Shown: positions 43,563-52,540 of the stretch, piece by piece
Position numbering within the stretch: the stretch's first letter is position 1
Layout of the letters: every line of letters starts with the position of its first letter
NCBI RefSeq assembly: GCF_002810445.1
Contig: NZ_NEXS01000009.1
Location: 1 to 64,000, forward strand
Origin: Advenella sp. S44
Lineage (GTDB): Bacteria > Pseudomonadota > Gammaproteobacteria > Burkholderiales > Burkholderiaceae_B
Direction of reading: 5' to 3'
Length of the DNA: 64,000 bases
Made by a program: the position numbers and the translations under genes
The notes under the pieces: model-generated
The model's database searches: none
Told to the model about the DNA's origin: nothing
Seen by the model: only the letters and a program-made list of their open reading frames with translations

Positions 43563-44996
43563 TCAGGATAGCGCGCGCGCCTTGATATAGTCGCGTATCG
43601 CTTCAACGTCGTTGTCCATAATGACCACTTTTTGCGGCATATCAGCCAGTGCCTTCAGATGGTCGGGAACGGGTACTTGCTGGCCGGTAGCCTCAAGAAT
43701 TGTCTCACCGAATTTGACAGGTAACGCGGTCTCCAGTACCAACATGGGAATGCCGTCCTCGACAAACTGACCAGCCACTTTCACGCCATCGGCCGTGTGT
43801 GGATCAATCAGAATGCCAGACTCCTGCTGCACCTGGCCAATAGTGTTCAGACGATCCGCATGCGTGCTGCTGCCGCCGACAAAGCCAAACTCTTCGGTAA
43901 AGCGGGCTTTTTCTGCAGACAGATCAAATGCCCCCTCCTGCTCCAGCTTTTTCCACGTAGCGGCCAGACGCTTGGCATCCCGCCCGAGCACATCGAACAC
44001 AAAACGCTCGAAATTGGAGGCCTTGGAAATATCCATGGACGGGCTGGAGGTGGCCAACGTTTCCGCACTGACCCGGGGCCGATAAATACCGGTACGGAAA
44101 AACTCTTCCAGCACATTATTCTCGTTGGTTGCCAGAACCAGGCGATGGATAGGCAGGCCCATGCGGCGCGCGAAATGGCCGGATAAGATATTGCCGAAAT
44201 TGCCAGACGGCACGGTAAACGACACCTTGTGATCCGATACGTCGACGCCGTCATTGACTGCAGCATCGGTGCTGCGCAGCCAGGCCCAGAAATAGTACAC
44301 AATCTGCGCACAAATACGCGCCCAATTAATGGAGTTGACCGCGCCCAGATGATAGTTTGTCTTGAACGAGACATCGCCGGCCAGCGCCTTGACGATATCC
44401 TGGCAATCATCGAATACGCCCTTGACCGAGATATTATGGATATTTTCATCCATTAGCGAATACATTTGCGCACGCTGAAAGGCGCTCATGCGTCCATGCG
44501 GTGAGAGCATGAAGACGGATACCCCCAGTTTGCCACGCATGGCGTATTCTGCCGCAGAACCGGTGTCGCCCGATGTGGCGCCCAGAATGTTCAGCTTGCG
44601 GCCTTCACGCGCCAATACAAACTCGAAAACCTGGCCCAGGAACTGCATCGCCAGGTCCTTGAAAGCCAGTGTCGGCCCCTCGGACAAGCCAACCAGCGTC
44701 ATGGATTTGTTCAACGGCTTGAGCGGAACAATCTCGCTGCCGGAAAAGACCGATTCGTTATAGGCCGCCTTGCAAATGCGTTCCAGATCGGTACGCGCAA
44801 TGTCATCAATGTACAGGCTCAGTATTTCCGTCGCCAGCTCGGCATACGACAGCGAACGCCACAGTTCGAGCTGCTTGGCGCTGACCGAAGGAATACTTTC
44901 AGGCACCGCCAGACCTCCATCCCGCGCCAGACCTTCCAGAAGGATTTCGGAAAATGAAACCGGGCTCATACCGCCGCGGGTGGAAATGTATTTCAT
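43563..44996 (-). CDS. thrC: Threonine synthase
   Basis: A 477-residue threonine synthase of the longer, class-2 (bacterial/fungal) type. I choose the ATG at 44996 (MKYISTRGGMSPVSF), the family's normal N terminus. The PLP lysine is Lys113 in PTLAFKDLAMQFLGQ; SGDTGSAAEYA and VPSGNFGNILSG are the phosphate and ring-binding loops. It converts O-phosphohomoserine to threonine. It follows hom by 82 bases and ends at a good terminator. thrB is not in the window. Confidence 0.97.
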   Translation of the reverse strand: MKYISTRGGMSPVSFSEILLEGLARDGGLAVPESIPSVSAKQLELWRSLSYAELATEILSLYIDDIARTDLERICKAAYNESVFSGSEIVPLKPLNKSMTLVGLSEGPTLAFKDLAMQFLGQVFEFVLAREGRKLNILGATSGDTGSAAEYAMRGKLGVSVFMLSPHGRMSAFQRAQMYSLMDENIHNISVKGVFDDCQDIVKALAGDVSFKTNYHLGAVNSINWARICAQIVYYFWAWLRSTDAAVNDGVDVSDHKVSFTVPSGNFGNILSGHFARRMGLPIHRLVLATNENNVLEEFFRTGIYRPRVSAETLATSSPSMDISKASNFERFVFDVLGRDAKRLAATWKKLEQEGAFDLSAEKARFTEEFGFVGGSSTHADRLNTIGQVQQESGILIDPHTADGVKVAGQFVEDGIPMLVLETALPVKFGETILEATGQQVPVPDHLKALADMPQKVVIMDNDVEAIRDYIKARALS

Positions 44997-45078
44997 TATT
45001 GCTCCGTTATTGCGGCGTCCCACGCCGCAAACGTGAAGGCACGACCGCTTGGCTTGCCGATCGTGCCGGTCAGATCCG

Positions 45079-46383
45079 TCAGTCCAGATGTTCCAGGCGG
45101 ATACGCGTAATGGACGAATGCACGAACGGCATGGCCTCTATGGTCTTAATCGCGGTATTGACATCGCCTTCCCGCGCCTGGTGTGTCAGGAAAATAATGA
45201 TGGCGCGATTTTCACCGTCCTGCTCCTGCATCATGGAATTGATGGAGATCCGGTGGTCTGCAAGAATTCGCGTCAGGTCTGCAAGAACGCCGGAACGGTC
45301 TTCCACCGATAGTCGCAAATAGTAGCTGGTACGCACATCTTCCATATTCAGGATCGGCGTATCGGACAGCGCTTCCGGCTGGAAGGCCAGATGAGGCACC
45401 CGATTGCCGGGATCGGACGTATGCAAGCGGGTCACATCGACCAGATCAGCAACTACGGCCGAAGCCGTGGCTTCAGAGCCGGCGCCCGGGCCGTAGTAAA
45501 GCGTATCGCCCACCGCATCGCCGTTGACAACGACCGCATTCATCGCGCCTTCCACATTGGCGATCAGCCGCTTGGCCGGCACCAGTGCCGGATGCACGCG
45601 CAATTCAATGCCCTGGTCGCGACGTCGCGAAATGCCAAGCAGCTTGATGCGATAGCCCAATCTTTCGGCATAGACAATATCCTGCTGATCCAGTTCGGTA
45701 ATGCCTTCAATATGCGCCTTGCTGAACTGGATGGGAATACCAAACGCCAGTGACGCCATTAATGCCAGTTTATGGGCGGCGTCAATGCCTTTGACATCGC
45801 CTGCCGGATCTGCCTCGGCATAGCCCAGTTGCTGAGCCTGTGCCAGCACGGTCTCGTACGGCAGGCCGTGATCGCGCATTTGCGACAAAATAAAATTGGT
45901 GGTGCCATTAATAATCCCGGCCAGCCATTGAATACGATTGGCGGTCAGCCCTTCGCGGATCGCCTTGATAATGGGAATGCCGCCTGCCACCGCTGCTTCG
46001 AACGCGACCATGACCCCTTTTTTGCTGGCCAGGGCGAAGATTTCATTGCCATGCAGGGCAAGCAGCGCCTTGTTGGCCGTTACCACATGCTTGCCGTTTT
46101 CAATGGCAGCCAGCACCAGCTCGCGTGCCAGTGTCGTGCCGCCGATCAACTCCACGACAATATCCACCTCGGGATCGGCCACCAGCCCCGCCATATCGTT
46201 GCTGACAGGCACTTTGTCGCCGAATACGGCCACTGCCTTGGCAGGCGTGCGCGTTGCCACTTTGGACACGACAATCTGGCGCCCGGCGCGACGTGAAATT
46301 TCTTCTGCATTGCGCGTCAACACCGCATAGGTGCCACTGCCCACAACCCCAAAACCGAGTAAACCTACCTTCATTGGATTCAT
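45079..46383 (-). CDS. hom: Homoserine dehydrogenase
   Basis: A 434-residue monofunctional enzyme. The Rossmann motif [14 protein letters not shown] begins near residue 6, the catalytic domain holds [15 protein letters not shown] and [22 protein letters not shown], and an ACT domain (about residues 355-430) allows feedback control by threonine. It reduces aspartate semialdehyde to homoserine. Its ATG overlaps the aminotransferase stop by four bases; an alternative ATG is three codons further in. Confidence 0.97.
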   Translation of the reverse strand: MNPMKVGLLGFGVVGSGTYAVLTRNAEEISRRAGRQIVVSKVATRTPAKAVAVFGDKVPVSNDMAGLVADPEVDIVVELIGGTTLARELVLAAIENGKHVVTANKALLALHGNEIFALASKKGVMVAFEAAVAGGIPIIKAIREGLTANRIQWLAGIINGTTNFILSQMRDHGLPYETVLAQAQQLGYAEADPAGDVKGIDAAHKLALMASLAFGIPIQFSKAHIEGITELDQQDIVYAERLGYRIKLLGISRRRDQGIELRVHPALVPAKRLIANVEGAMNAVVVNGDAVGDTLYYGPGAGSEATASAVVADLVDVTRLHTSDPGNRVPHLAFQPEALSDTPILNMEDVRTSYYLRLSVEDRSGVLADLTRILADHRISINSMMQEQDGENRAIIIFLTHQAREGDVNTAIKTIEAMPFVHSSITRIRLEHLD

Positions 46384-47570
46384 TTTTTCAGGAACCCGTC
46401 TTTTTTGAACATTTCTTTAATTCCTCTGATTGCCTGGCGCGTGCGTTGTTCGTTCTCGATCATGGCAAAGCGCACATGGTCGTCGCCCAGGTCGCCAAAA
46501 CCGATACCCGGCGATACCGCCAGCTTGGCATCGGCCAGCAGTTTTTTGGAAAATTCCAGTGATCCCATTGCCTTGTACGGTTCGGGGATCTCGGCCCAGA
46601 TGTACATGGCCGCCTTGGGGATTTCAACCATCCAGCCGGCATCATGCAGACCCTTGACCAGTACATCGCGGCGATTCTTGTAGTGCGCGACCACCTCGGC
46701 CACACATTCCTGTGGGCCTTCCAGCGCAGCAATGGAGGCCACCTGGATGGGCGTAAACGTACCGTAATCATGGTAGCTTTTCATACGGGCCAGTGCATTG
46801 ACCAACTCCGCATTGCCCACCATGAAGCCCACACGCCAGCCTGCCATATTGTAGCTTTTACTCATCGTGAAAAACTCAACGGCCACTTCCTTGGCGCCCG
46901 GCACCTGCATGATAGACGGCGGCTGGTAGCCGTCAAAGGTGATATCGGCATAGGCCAGGTCATGCACAACTAGAATATCATGCTCTTTGGCCAGCTTAAC
47001 CACCCGCTCGAAAAACGGCAAGTCGACACATTGCGCGGTCGGATTGCTGGGAAACCCAAGGATGATCATTTTCGGCTTGGGAATGGATTCGCGCACGGCG
47101 CGCTCGATTTCCTCGAAAAAATCCAGCCCTTTTTTCATGGGTATGGAACGAATGTTGGCGCCGGCGATCACCGCGCCGTAAATATGTATCGGATAGCTGG
47201 GATTGGGCACCAGCACCGTGTCGCCCTTGTCGAGCGTTGCAAGCATCAGGTGGGCCAGCCCCTCTTTGGAACCGATGGTCACGATGGCTTCGCGGTCCGG
47301 ATCCAGAATGACGTTATAACGGCGCGAATACCAGTCGGAAATTGCCTTGCGCAGGCGCGGAATGCCTTTGGATACTGAATAGCCATGCGTATCGGGACGG
47401 ATTGTGGCCTCAACCATTTTGTCCACGATATGCTTAGGTGTGGGACCGTCCGGATTGCCCATGGACATATCGATAATATCCTCGCCACGCCGGCGCGCCG
47501 CCATTTTCAGCTCGCCGGTAATGTTGAACACATAAGGGGGGAGCCTTTCTATACGTGGGAAGTTTCTCAT
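46380..47570 (-). CDS. alaC: Class I/II aminotransferase (AlaC-like)
   Basis: A 396-residue PLP aminotransferase. The PLP lysine is Lys238 in [28 protein letters not shown] and PSYPIHIYG are typical of the alanine/glutamate-pyruvate group. Family members make alanine from pyruvate and glutamate, but the gene regularly sits ahead of hom-thrC in betaproteobacteria, so a second role in aspartate-family amino acids is possible. The stop overlaps the hom start. The symbol is by similarity only. Confidence 0.85.
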   Translation of the reverse strand: MRNFPRIERLPPYVFNITGELKMAARRRGEDIIDMSMGNPDGPTPKHIVDKMVEATIRPDTHGYSVSKGIPRLRKAISDWYSRRYNVILDPDREAIVTIGSKEGLAHLMLATLDKGDTVLVPNPSYPIHIYGAVIAGANIRSIPMKKGLDFFEEIERAVRESIPKPKMIILGFPSNPTAQCVDLPFFERVVKLAKEHDILVVHDLAYADITFDGYQPPSIMQVPGAKEVAVEFFTMSKSYNMAGWRVGFMVGNAELVNALARMKSYHDYGTFTPIQVASIAALEGPQECVAEVVAHYKNRRDVLVKGLHDAGWMVEIPKAAMYIWAEIPEPYKAMGSLEFSKKLLADAKLAVSPGIGFGDLGDDHVRFAMIENEQRTRQAIRGIKEMFKKDGFLKK

Positions 47571-47889
47571 GACGGACCTGGAAGGAGTGAAGGAACAAAT
47601 TTAGGATGAAACCAGTAAATCTAGCCTATATAAGACCGTACGGCAAACGATTTTGCCCATGCACGCAAAAAATTTGCAATGGCGCTGTCGTTGCAGTACA
47701 AAAAAGGAAAGGTTTGGGCGATGGTGCGCGCCCCGGCATGCCGGGCGCTCATCCTGAGGTCGCACCCGCCCGCAGGGCCTGCAAGCAACACAGCCTGGCA
47801 AGGCGCTTGCACATGGTACAAAATATCTGAGTACCACTATCACATATATGAAATACAGTTAGAATAAGATAAACGCACAAGGAGTCTTT
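47571..47889. other. Divergent 5' region with strong inverted repeats
   Basis: This 319-base gap separates the aminotransferase and Mth938-like genes. It holds a hairpin with a CCCGGCATGCCGGG core (47728-47748), a stem TGCAAGC/GCTTGCA (47780-47786 with 47805-47811), and an 11-base-spaced GGTAC/GTACC pair (47816-47835). A TAGAAT at 47860-47865 may be the -10 of the plus-strand gene. No known riboswitch or small RNA was recognised. No T run follows the hairpins, so termination within the gap is not evident. Confidence 0.5.
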
Positions 47890-48336
47890 GTGGAACTGAA
47901 ACGAGAACAGCCAACAGCACTTAATACAGTCACCCGCTATGGGGACCAATTTATCGAAGTCAACGAGGTCAAATACACCCACGCCATTGCATTTCGCCCT
48001 GAAGGCGCAATCCGCCAATGGGGCGTGATAGCCGTTAGCGATATCACGACAGATCAATTGATTCTGGCCGCAGATATGCGTAAGGTCCAAGGCGATGCCA
48101 TCGACTTTCTAGAAGACGATGCCCCAAGCGTCAAATTTAAGAACACACCCGAAATTTTGCTCGTAGGCACTGGCTCGCGCCAGCACTTTCTGCCCGCTGC
48201 CGTGACCGGGCCGCTACTGGCCGCGCGAATTGGCGTCGAAGCCATGGACTCAAAGGCAGCGGCACGCACCTATAATGTACTGATGGCTGAAGGCCGCAAT
48301 GTTGCTGTGGCGTTGATGCTCAGCGAAGGAGAATAA
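47890..48336 (+). CDS. Mth938-like domain protein (DUF498/DUF598)
   Basis: A 148-residue protein with the small Mth938 fold seen in NDUFAF3-type complex I assembly proteins. FRPEGAIRQWGVIAVSDI, the LLVGTGSRQHFLPAA strand-turn and the C-terminal ARTYNVLMAEGRNVAVALML are family-like. It starts at GTG with AAGGAG five bases upstream, an unusually clear ribosome-binding site that fixes the start. Function in bacteria is unknown. The stop is one base before the bcp gene, so they share a transcript. Confidence 0.88.
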   Translation: MELKREQPTALNTVTRYGDQFIEVNEVKYTHAIAFRPEGAIRQWGVIAVSDITTDQLILAADMRKVQGDAIDFLEDDAPSVKFKNTPEILLVGTGSRQHFLPAAVTGPLLAARIGVEAMDSKAAARTYNVLMAEGRNVAVALMLSEGE

Positions 48337-48337
48337 A

Positions 48338-48823
48338 ATGACAAATCCCCCCACAATTGGTAAAAAAGCGCCCGCTTTCAAGGCTGACAGCCAGCTGGGA
48401 CCGGTTACACTGGCCGGTCTGAAAGGCAAAAATGTTGTACTGTATTTTTATCCGAAGGACAACACGCCGGGATGCACAACCGAGACCCAGGGTTTTCGGG
48501 ATGCGCTAAGCGACTTTGAAAAAGAAAATACCGTCGTGCTGGGCGCGTCGCGCGATTCGCTCAAAAGCCACGAAAATTTTGCGACAAAGCTGAACGTGAC
48601 CTTCGCCCTGCTATCCGATCCTGATGAAACGCTGTGTACACAATACGACGTTATCAAGATGAAGAATATGTACGGCAAGCAGGTGCGCGGCATTGAGCGC
48701 AGCACCTTTCTTATCGATGCCAGCGGCAAGCTTGTGCAGGAATGGCGCAAAGTCAAAGTCCCCGGTCATGTTGAGGCCGTCCTTGACGCGGTGCGCACGC
48801 TGAATGCCGCACAACAGGATTAG
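48338..48823 (+). CDS. bcp: Thioredoxin-dependent peroxiredoxin (Bcp/PrxQ)
   Basis: A 161-residue Bcp/PrxQ. The peroxidatic cysteine is Cys46 in DNTPGCTTETQGFRD. The resolving cysteine that E. coli Bcp has five residues later is replaced by Gln51; a different cysteine, Cys100 in DPDETLCTQYDV, is in the place used by the alternative PrxQ group, so an atypical 2-Cys cycle is still likely. It reduces hydrogen peroxide and organic peroxides in the cytoplasm. It follows the Mth938-like gene by one base and precedes the PhoH gene by 32 bases. Confidence 0.95.
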   Translation: MTNPPTIGKKAPAFKADSQLGPVTLAGLKGKNVVLYFYPKDNTPGCTTETQGFRDALSDFEKENTVVLGASRDSLKSHENFATKLNVTFALLSDPDETLCTQYDVIKMKNMYGKQVRGIERSTFLIDASGKLVQEWRKVKVPGHVEAVLDAVRTLNAAQQD

Positions 48824-48855
48824 TCCCGACCGGGCTCCGCGAGGTACCCCTTTCC

Positions 48856-50715
48856 ATGGCGCAACCGCGCGTGGAACAACAGCCATGTGAGAAACTATCT
48901 ATGCCACTTCCAAAGCTGCCTGCCAAACCTGCCGACATCCTGGACATGACAGGAATGCCGGTTCCAAAAGCCTCCAGGGAAGACTCCGCAGCGACGGCGC
49001 CCCGCGAACGCAAGCGCCGCAAGCAAGATGCAACCGGTACGGTGGCAAGCACCGAAGCGGCCAATGCAACCGATTATGGCCAACAGGATGCCAGTCAGGC
49101 CGAACCAGCCAGCAGCACTGTGCCGGCCACCGGCACAGCGCCGCAGGCGCTCGCCGACGTTGCCAAAGCGGCGTCGCCCGAGCCTCAAACACGCGAGCAG
49201 GCCGGCACCCGGGCTCGCCGGACCACTGCGCGCAAAGCAGAGACCGGCGACGCCTCTGCGGTCTCGGGAAAGTCGGGTAGTACGCGCGGCGCACCTGTGC
49301 GGGCAGCAAATACCGCCGGCACCAACGGGCTGTCAAAACTGTTTGTTCTTGATACCAATGTGCTGTTGCATGATCCCACGTCGATCTTTCGCTTTGAAGA
49401 GCATGATATTTTCCTGCCCATGATGACGCTGGAAGAGCTGGACCATCATAAGAAAGGCATGACGGAAGTGGCTCGCAACGCGCGGCAGGTCAGTCGATCG
49501 CTGGATGCGCTTGTCGCAGAAACGCAAGACGTTCTCAAGGGAATGGCACTCAACGCCCTGGGCCACAAGGACGCCACCGGCCGCCTGCTGTTTCAGACGC
49601 AGAATATGGAAGGCCGCCTTCCGGTAGATTTGCCCAATGGCAAGGCCGACAACATGATACTGGGTGTCGTTCAAACCCTGCATCGCGAGCAGCCGCAACG
49701 TCAGATCGTGCTGGTGTCCAAAGACATCAATATGCGGCTTAAGGCGCGAGCGCTGGGACTGGAAGCCGAAGATTACCTGAACGATCATTCGCTGGAAGAT
49801 TCGGACCTGCTGTATGAAGGCGCCATGTTGCTGCCAAACAACTTCTGGACCAAGCATGGCAAAGATGTTGAATCCTGGATACAGGGCGGCACCACTTTCT
49901 ACAAGATCAAGGGTCCGCTGTGCGCCGACTTTGTCGTCAACCAGTTTGTCTATCTTGAAGGCGACTCGCCACTGTACGCGCAGGTTCGCGAGGTCAATGG
50001 AAAAACAGCTGTACTGGCGACCTTGCGCGACTATACGCACAAGAAAAACAACGTCTGGGGCGTGACCGCACGCAACCGAGAGCAAAATTTTGCGCTCAAC
50101 CTGCTGATGAATCCCGACATTGACTTTGTTTCGCTGCTAGGCCAGGCGGGCACCGGAAAAACGCTGCTGGCCCTTGCCTGCGGCCTGACCCAGGTGCTCG
50201 AAACCAAGCGCTATACCGAGATCATCATGACCCGTGTGACAGTACCCGTGGGCGAAGATATCGGCTTTCTGCCAGGCACCGAAGAAGAGAAAATGCAGCC
50301 ATGGATGGGAGCGCTTGAAGATAACCTGGAGTTTCTCAATACCGGCAGCAAAAACGACGGTTCATCCGGAGAGTGGGATCGTAGCGCCAGCAAGGAGGTG
50401 GTCAAATCGCATATCAAGATCAAATCGCTGAACTTCATGCGTGGTCGAACCTTCCTGAATAAATACCTCATCATCGACGAAGCGCAGAACCTGACGCCCA
50501 AGCAGATGAAAACGCTGATCACCCGGGCCGGACCGGGTACCAAGATCATCTGCCTGGGAAATATCGCACAAATCGATACACCGTACCTGACCGAAGGCAG
50601 TTCGGGTCTGACCTATGTGGTTGATCGCTTCAAGGGCTGGCCCCATTCGGGCCATATCACGCTGCAAAAAGGCGAGCGCTCTCGCCTGGCCGACTATGCC
50701 GCAGATGCGCTTTAG
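48856..50715 (+). CDS. PIN domain-PhoH ATPase fusion (PhoH family)
   Basis: A 619-residue protein with an N-terminal PIN nuclease-like domain (from about residue 158, KLFVLDTNVLLHDPTSI) and a PhoH-type ATPase (from about residue 400). Walker A GQAGTGKTLLA has Lys435 and Walker B is YLIIDEAQNLTP. This PIN-PhoH arrangement is linked to RNA unwinding and cleavage. The first 150 residues are low-complexity (Ala, Thr, Pro, Glu and basic patches), probably disordered and longer than in most relatives. The start could also be the ATG at 48901. A terminator follows at 50748. Confidence 0.9.
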   Translation: MAQPRVEQQPCEKLSMPLPKLPAKPADILDMTGMPVPKASREDSAATAPRERKRRKQDATGTVASTEAANATDYGQQDASQAEPASSTVPATGTAPQALADVAKAASPEPQTREQAGTRARRTTARKAETGDASAVSGKSGSTRGAPVRAANTAGTNGLSKLFVLDTNVLLHDPTSIFRFEEHDIFLPMMTLEELDHHKKGMTEVARNARQVSRSLDALVAETQDVLKGMALNALGHKDATGRLLFQTQNMEGRLPVDLPNGKADNMILGVVQTLHREQPQRQIVLVSKDINMRLKARALGLEAEDYLNDHSLEDSDLLYEGAMLLPNNFWTKHGKDVESWIQGGTTFYKIKGPLCADFVVNQFVYLEGDSPLYAQVREVNGKTAVLATLRDYTHKKNNVWGVTARNREQNFALNLLMNPDIDFVSLLGQAGTGKTLLALACGLTQVLETKRYTEIIMTRVTVPVGEDIGFLPGTEEEKMQPWMGALEDNLEFLNTGSKNDGSSGEWDRSASKEVVKSHIKIKSLNFMRGRTFLNKYLIIDEAQNLTPKQMKTLITRAGPGTKIICLGNIAQIDTPYLTEGSSGLTYVVDRFKGWPHSGHITLQKGERSRLADYAADAL

Positions 50716-50747
50716 CGTGAGTTGACTCGGCCTGTCAGAAGGCAAAG

Positions 50748-50790
50748 GCCGGTGGCACCATTCCAAAATGAGATAAGCCACCGGCTTTTT
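50748..50790 (+). terminator. Intrinsic terminator after the PhoH gene
   Basis: A perfect 9-bp stem GCCGGTGGC (50748-50756) with GCCACCGGC (50777-50785) is followed by T5. It ends 75 bases after the stop codon. Its last bases form the first unit of the tandem array that follows. Confidence 0.85.
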
Positions 50791-50907
50791 AATGGGCTCC
50801 GGCTTTTTTGACCGGTCCCTGTTTTTAAATGGATCCGTGTTTTTAATGGATCCGTACTTTTCTAACGAGCCCCGTTTCTTAATAGATTCCTGCTTTTCTA
50901 ACAAGTC
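50781..50907. repeat. Degenerate 17-19-bp tandem array, seven copies
   Basis: Units begin at 50781, 50799, 50818, 50835, 50852, 50871 and 50889 with an eighth, diverged copy after 50908. A working consensus is CCGGTTTTTAATGGATC with length changes of one or two bases. The first unit is the terminator's own CCGGC-T5 tail, suggesting the array grew from it. Confidence 0.8.
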
Positions 50908-51303
50908 CCGGTTTTCGGGGCGGACAGATCCCTGCGCGGACTAGGTTCGGTATATTGCTGGGGCGCCTTTTCTTGTTTGTGTAGGTATTCGGCTTTTTTA
51001 ACGACAGGCCAATACCTCACTTGAGGTTTAAGGTGATTTTACCGAATGTGCATTCCTTTATGCCAGGCGTTAGTCGGCAGGCTACGGATTGCCGACGCAA
51101 ATCGGCCTGTGAGCCAGTCATATCCAGTCCTGCCGACAAACAGTCAGGCGCGGGCAAGACCGTTTATACCGCTATAACCGTGCCGTAACATCACGGGATA
51201 TGCTAAGCGATTACGCCCAACGCCTTACCGATGCGTGCGGAATCGGACGCAGGATTGAGTACAATAGGCGCAACCCTTTAACCCCTAACCGTAGACCCCC
51301 GCA
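50908..51303. other. Intergenic before the SBF transporter
   Basis: About 395 bases with no protein-like frame. A GTCGGCA/TGCCGAC inverted repeat lies at 51073-51096, a palindrome-like CCTCACTTGAGG at 51017-51028, and TACAAT at 51260-51265 may be the -10 of the downstream gene. Nothing else was recognised. Confidence 0.45.
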
Positions 51304-52335
51304 ATGTCCCAGTCCCTGCTTCGTTTTCTGAAAATAGATCGCTTCACCCTGCTGCTGATTATCGCCGTAATTATTGCATCTGTATTACCGGCCCACGGCA
51401 AGGGGATGCCGATAGCAGAGCTGATCACTAATCTGGCCATTGCGCTGCTGTTTTTCCTGCACGGTTCACGCCTGTCGCGTCAGGCCATTATTGCCGGTGC
51501 GACGCACTGGCGACTGCACCTGGTCATTTTTTCCTGCACATTCATTCTTTTTCCGCTGCTGGGCATTGTGCTGCGGCCGGTGCTTGAACCTATGTTAACG
51601 CCAGATTTGTACAAGGGCGTGCTATACCTGTGCGTCTTGCCGGCAACCGTGCAGTCAGCCATCGCCTTTACCTCCATCGCGCGCGGCAATATTCCCGCAG
51701 CGGTATGCAGCGCTTCGTCCTCCAGCATACTGGGCATTTTCATCACACCCATGCTGGTTAATTTACTGATTACCGATAGCAACGCGACGGCAGATCCCCA
51801 GCATGCGCTTGAGGCCATATGGCTAATCACCCTGCAGTTGCTAGTTCCCTTTGCGCTTGGACATTTCAGCCGCCCATGGACGTCCGCGTTTATCGGCAGG
51901 CATGGCTCGCTGATGAAATTTGTGGATCAGGGTTCGATTCTGCTGGTGGTGTATGTTGCCTTTTCCGAAGCGGTCAATGAAGGGCTCTGGCACGAAACAC
52001 CAATAGCTGCCCTTATTGCAGTAGTGGTCGCCAGCGTCCTGCTGCTGGCGGTTGTGCTGGTTCTGACATCGCTGATTGGTCGGCTCATGGGCTTTTCCCT
52101 CGAAGACCGTATCACACTTGTGTTCTGTGGATCGAAAAAGAGTCTGGCCAGCGGCCTTCCCATGGCTCAGGTGCTGTTTGCGGGACAGGCGGTGGGCGCC
52201 ATTGTTTTGCCTCTGATGATTTTCCACCAGATCCAGCTGATGGTCTGCGCAGTCATTGCCGCCAGACTGAGCAAGCGCCCCGAAGACATTCCTGTCGACA
52301 GCGAGGACGAGGCGTTGCTCAGGAAACCGGGCTGA
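51304..52335 (+). CDS. SBF-like (YfeH-type) bile acid:sodium symporter family transporter
   Basis: A 343-residue membrane protein with about ten helices. The N-terminal FTLLLIIAVIIASVLPAHG, the LFFLHGSRLSR segment and the later VFCGSKKSLASGLPMAQVLF are typical of the YfeH subgroup. The substrate is unknown and need not be a bile acid. The last 30 residues are charged and cytoplasmic. The 3' end of the gene (from 52242) is duplicated in tandem just downstream. Confidence 0.9.
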   Translation: MSQSLLRFLKIDRFTLLLIIAVIIASVLPAHGKGMPIAELITNLAIALLFFLHGSRLSRQAIIAGATHWRLHLVIFSCTFILFPLLGIVLRPVLEPMLTPDLYKGVLYLCVLPATVQSAIAFTSIARGNIPAAVCSASSSSILGIFITPMLVNLLITDSNATADPQHALEAIWLITLQLLVPFALGHFSRPWTSAFIGRHGSLMKFVDQGSILLVVYVAFSEAVNEGLWHETPIAALIAVVVASVLLLAVVLVLTSLIGRLMGFSLEDRITLVFCGSKKSLASGLPMAQVLFAGQAVGAIVLPLMIFHQIQLMVCAVIAARLSKRPEDIPVDSEDEALLRKPG

Positions 52336-52475
52336 CCGGTAACGCATTCTTTGCCACAGGTCTGCGCGGTTATTACCGCCGGAATAAGCACGCGCCCCGA
52401 CGACATCCCTGTCGATAGCCAGGGCTAGGCATTCCTCAGGAAATCGCGCTGACCGTTAACGCATTCTTTGCGGCG
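52242..52475. repeat. Tandem duplication, period about 117 bp
   Basis: 52242-52358 covers the last 90 bases of the SBF transporter gene plus the stop region; 52359-52475 repeats it with roughly 80 per cent identity by eye (for example CTGCGC, GCGCCCCGA, CCTGTCGA, CTCAGGAAA, AACGCATTCTTTGC all recur in order). The second copy is non-coding. Divergence shows the event is not recent. Confidence 0.85.
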
Positions 52476-52540
52476 GGCGACACGCTGGAAACACGATTGG
52501 CCGCCGGCTATTTAGCTATGGCAGATAATGCATCCCGCCG

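Noticed and set aside
47717-47835. 6S RNA, SRP RNA or TPP riboswitch in the structured gap
   Set aside because: None of their conserved core sequences could be found; only generic inverted repeats remain.
47601-47867. Several short frames in the aminotransferase/Mth938 gap
   Set aside because: They are small, overlap on both strands and reflect the GC-rich hairpins; none has a ribosome-binding site that convinces.
52359-52475. Separate small gene after the SBF transporter
   Set aside because: The sequence is the diverged second copy of the transporter gene end and holds no start or ribosome-binding site.
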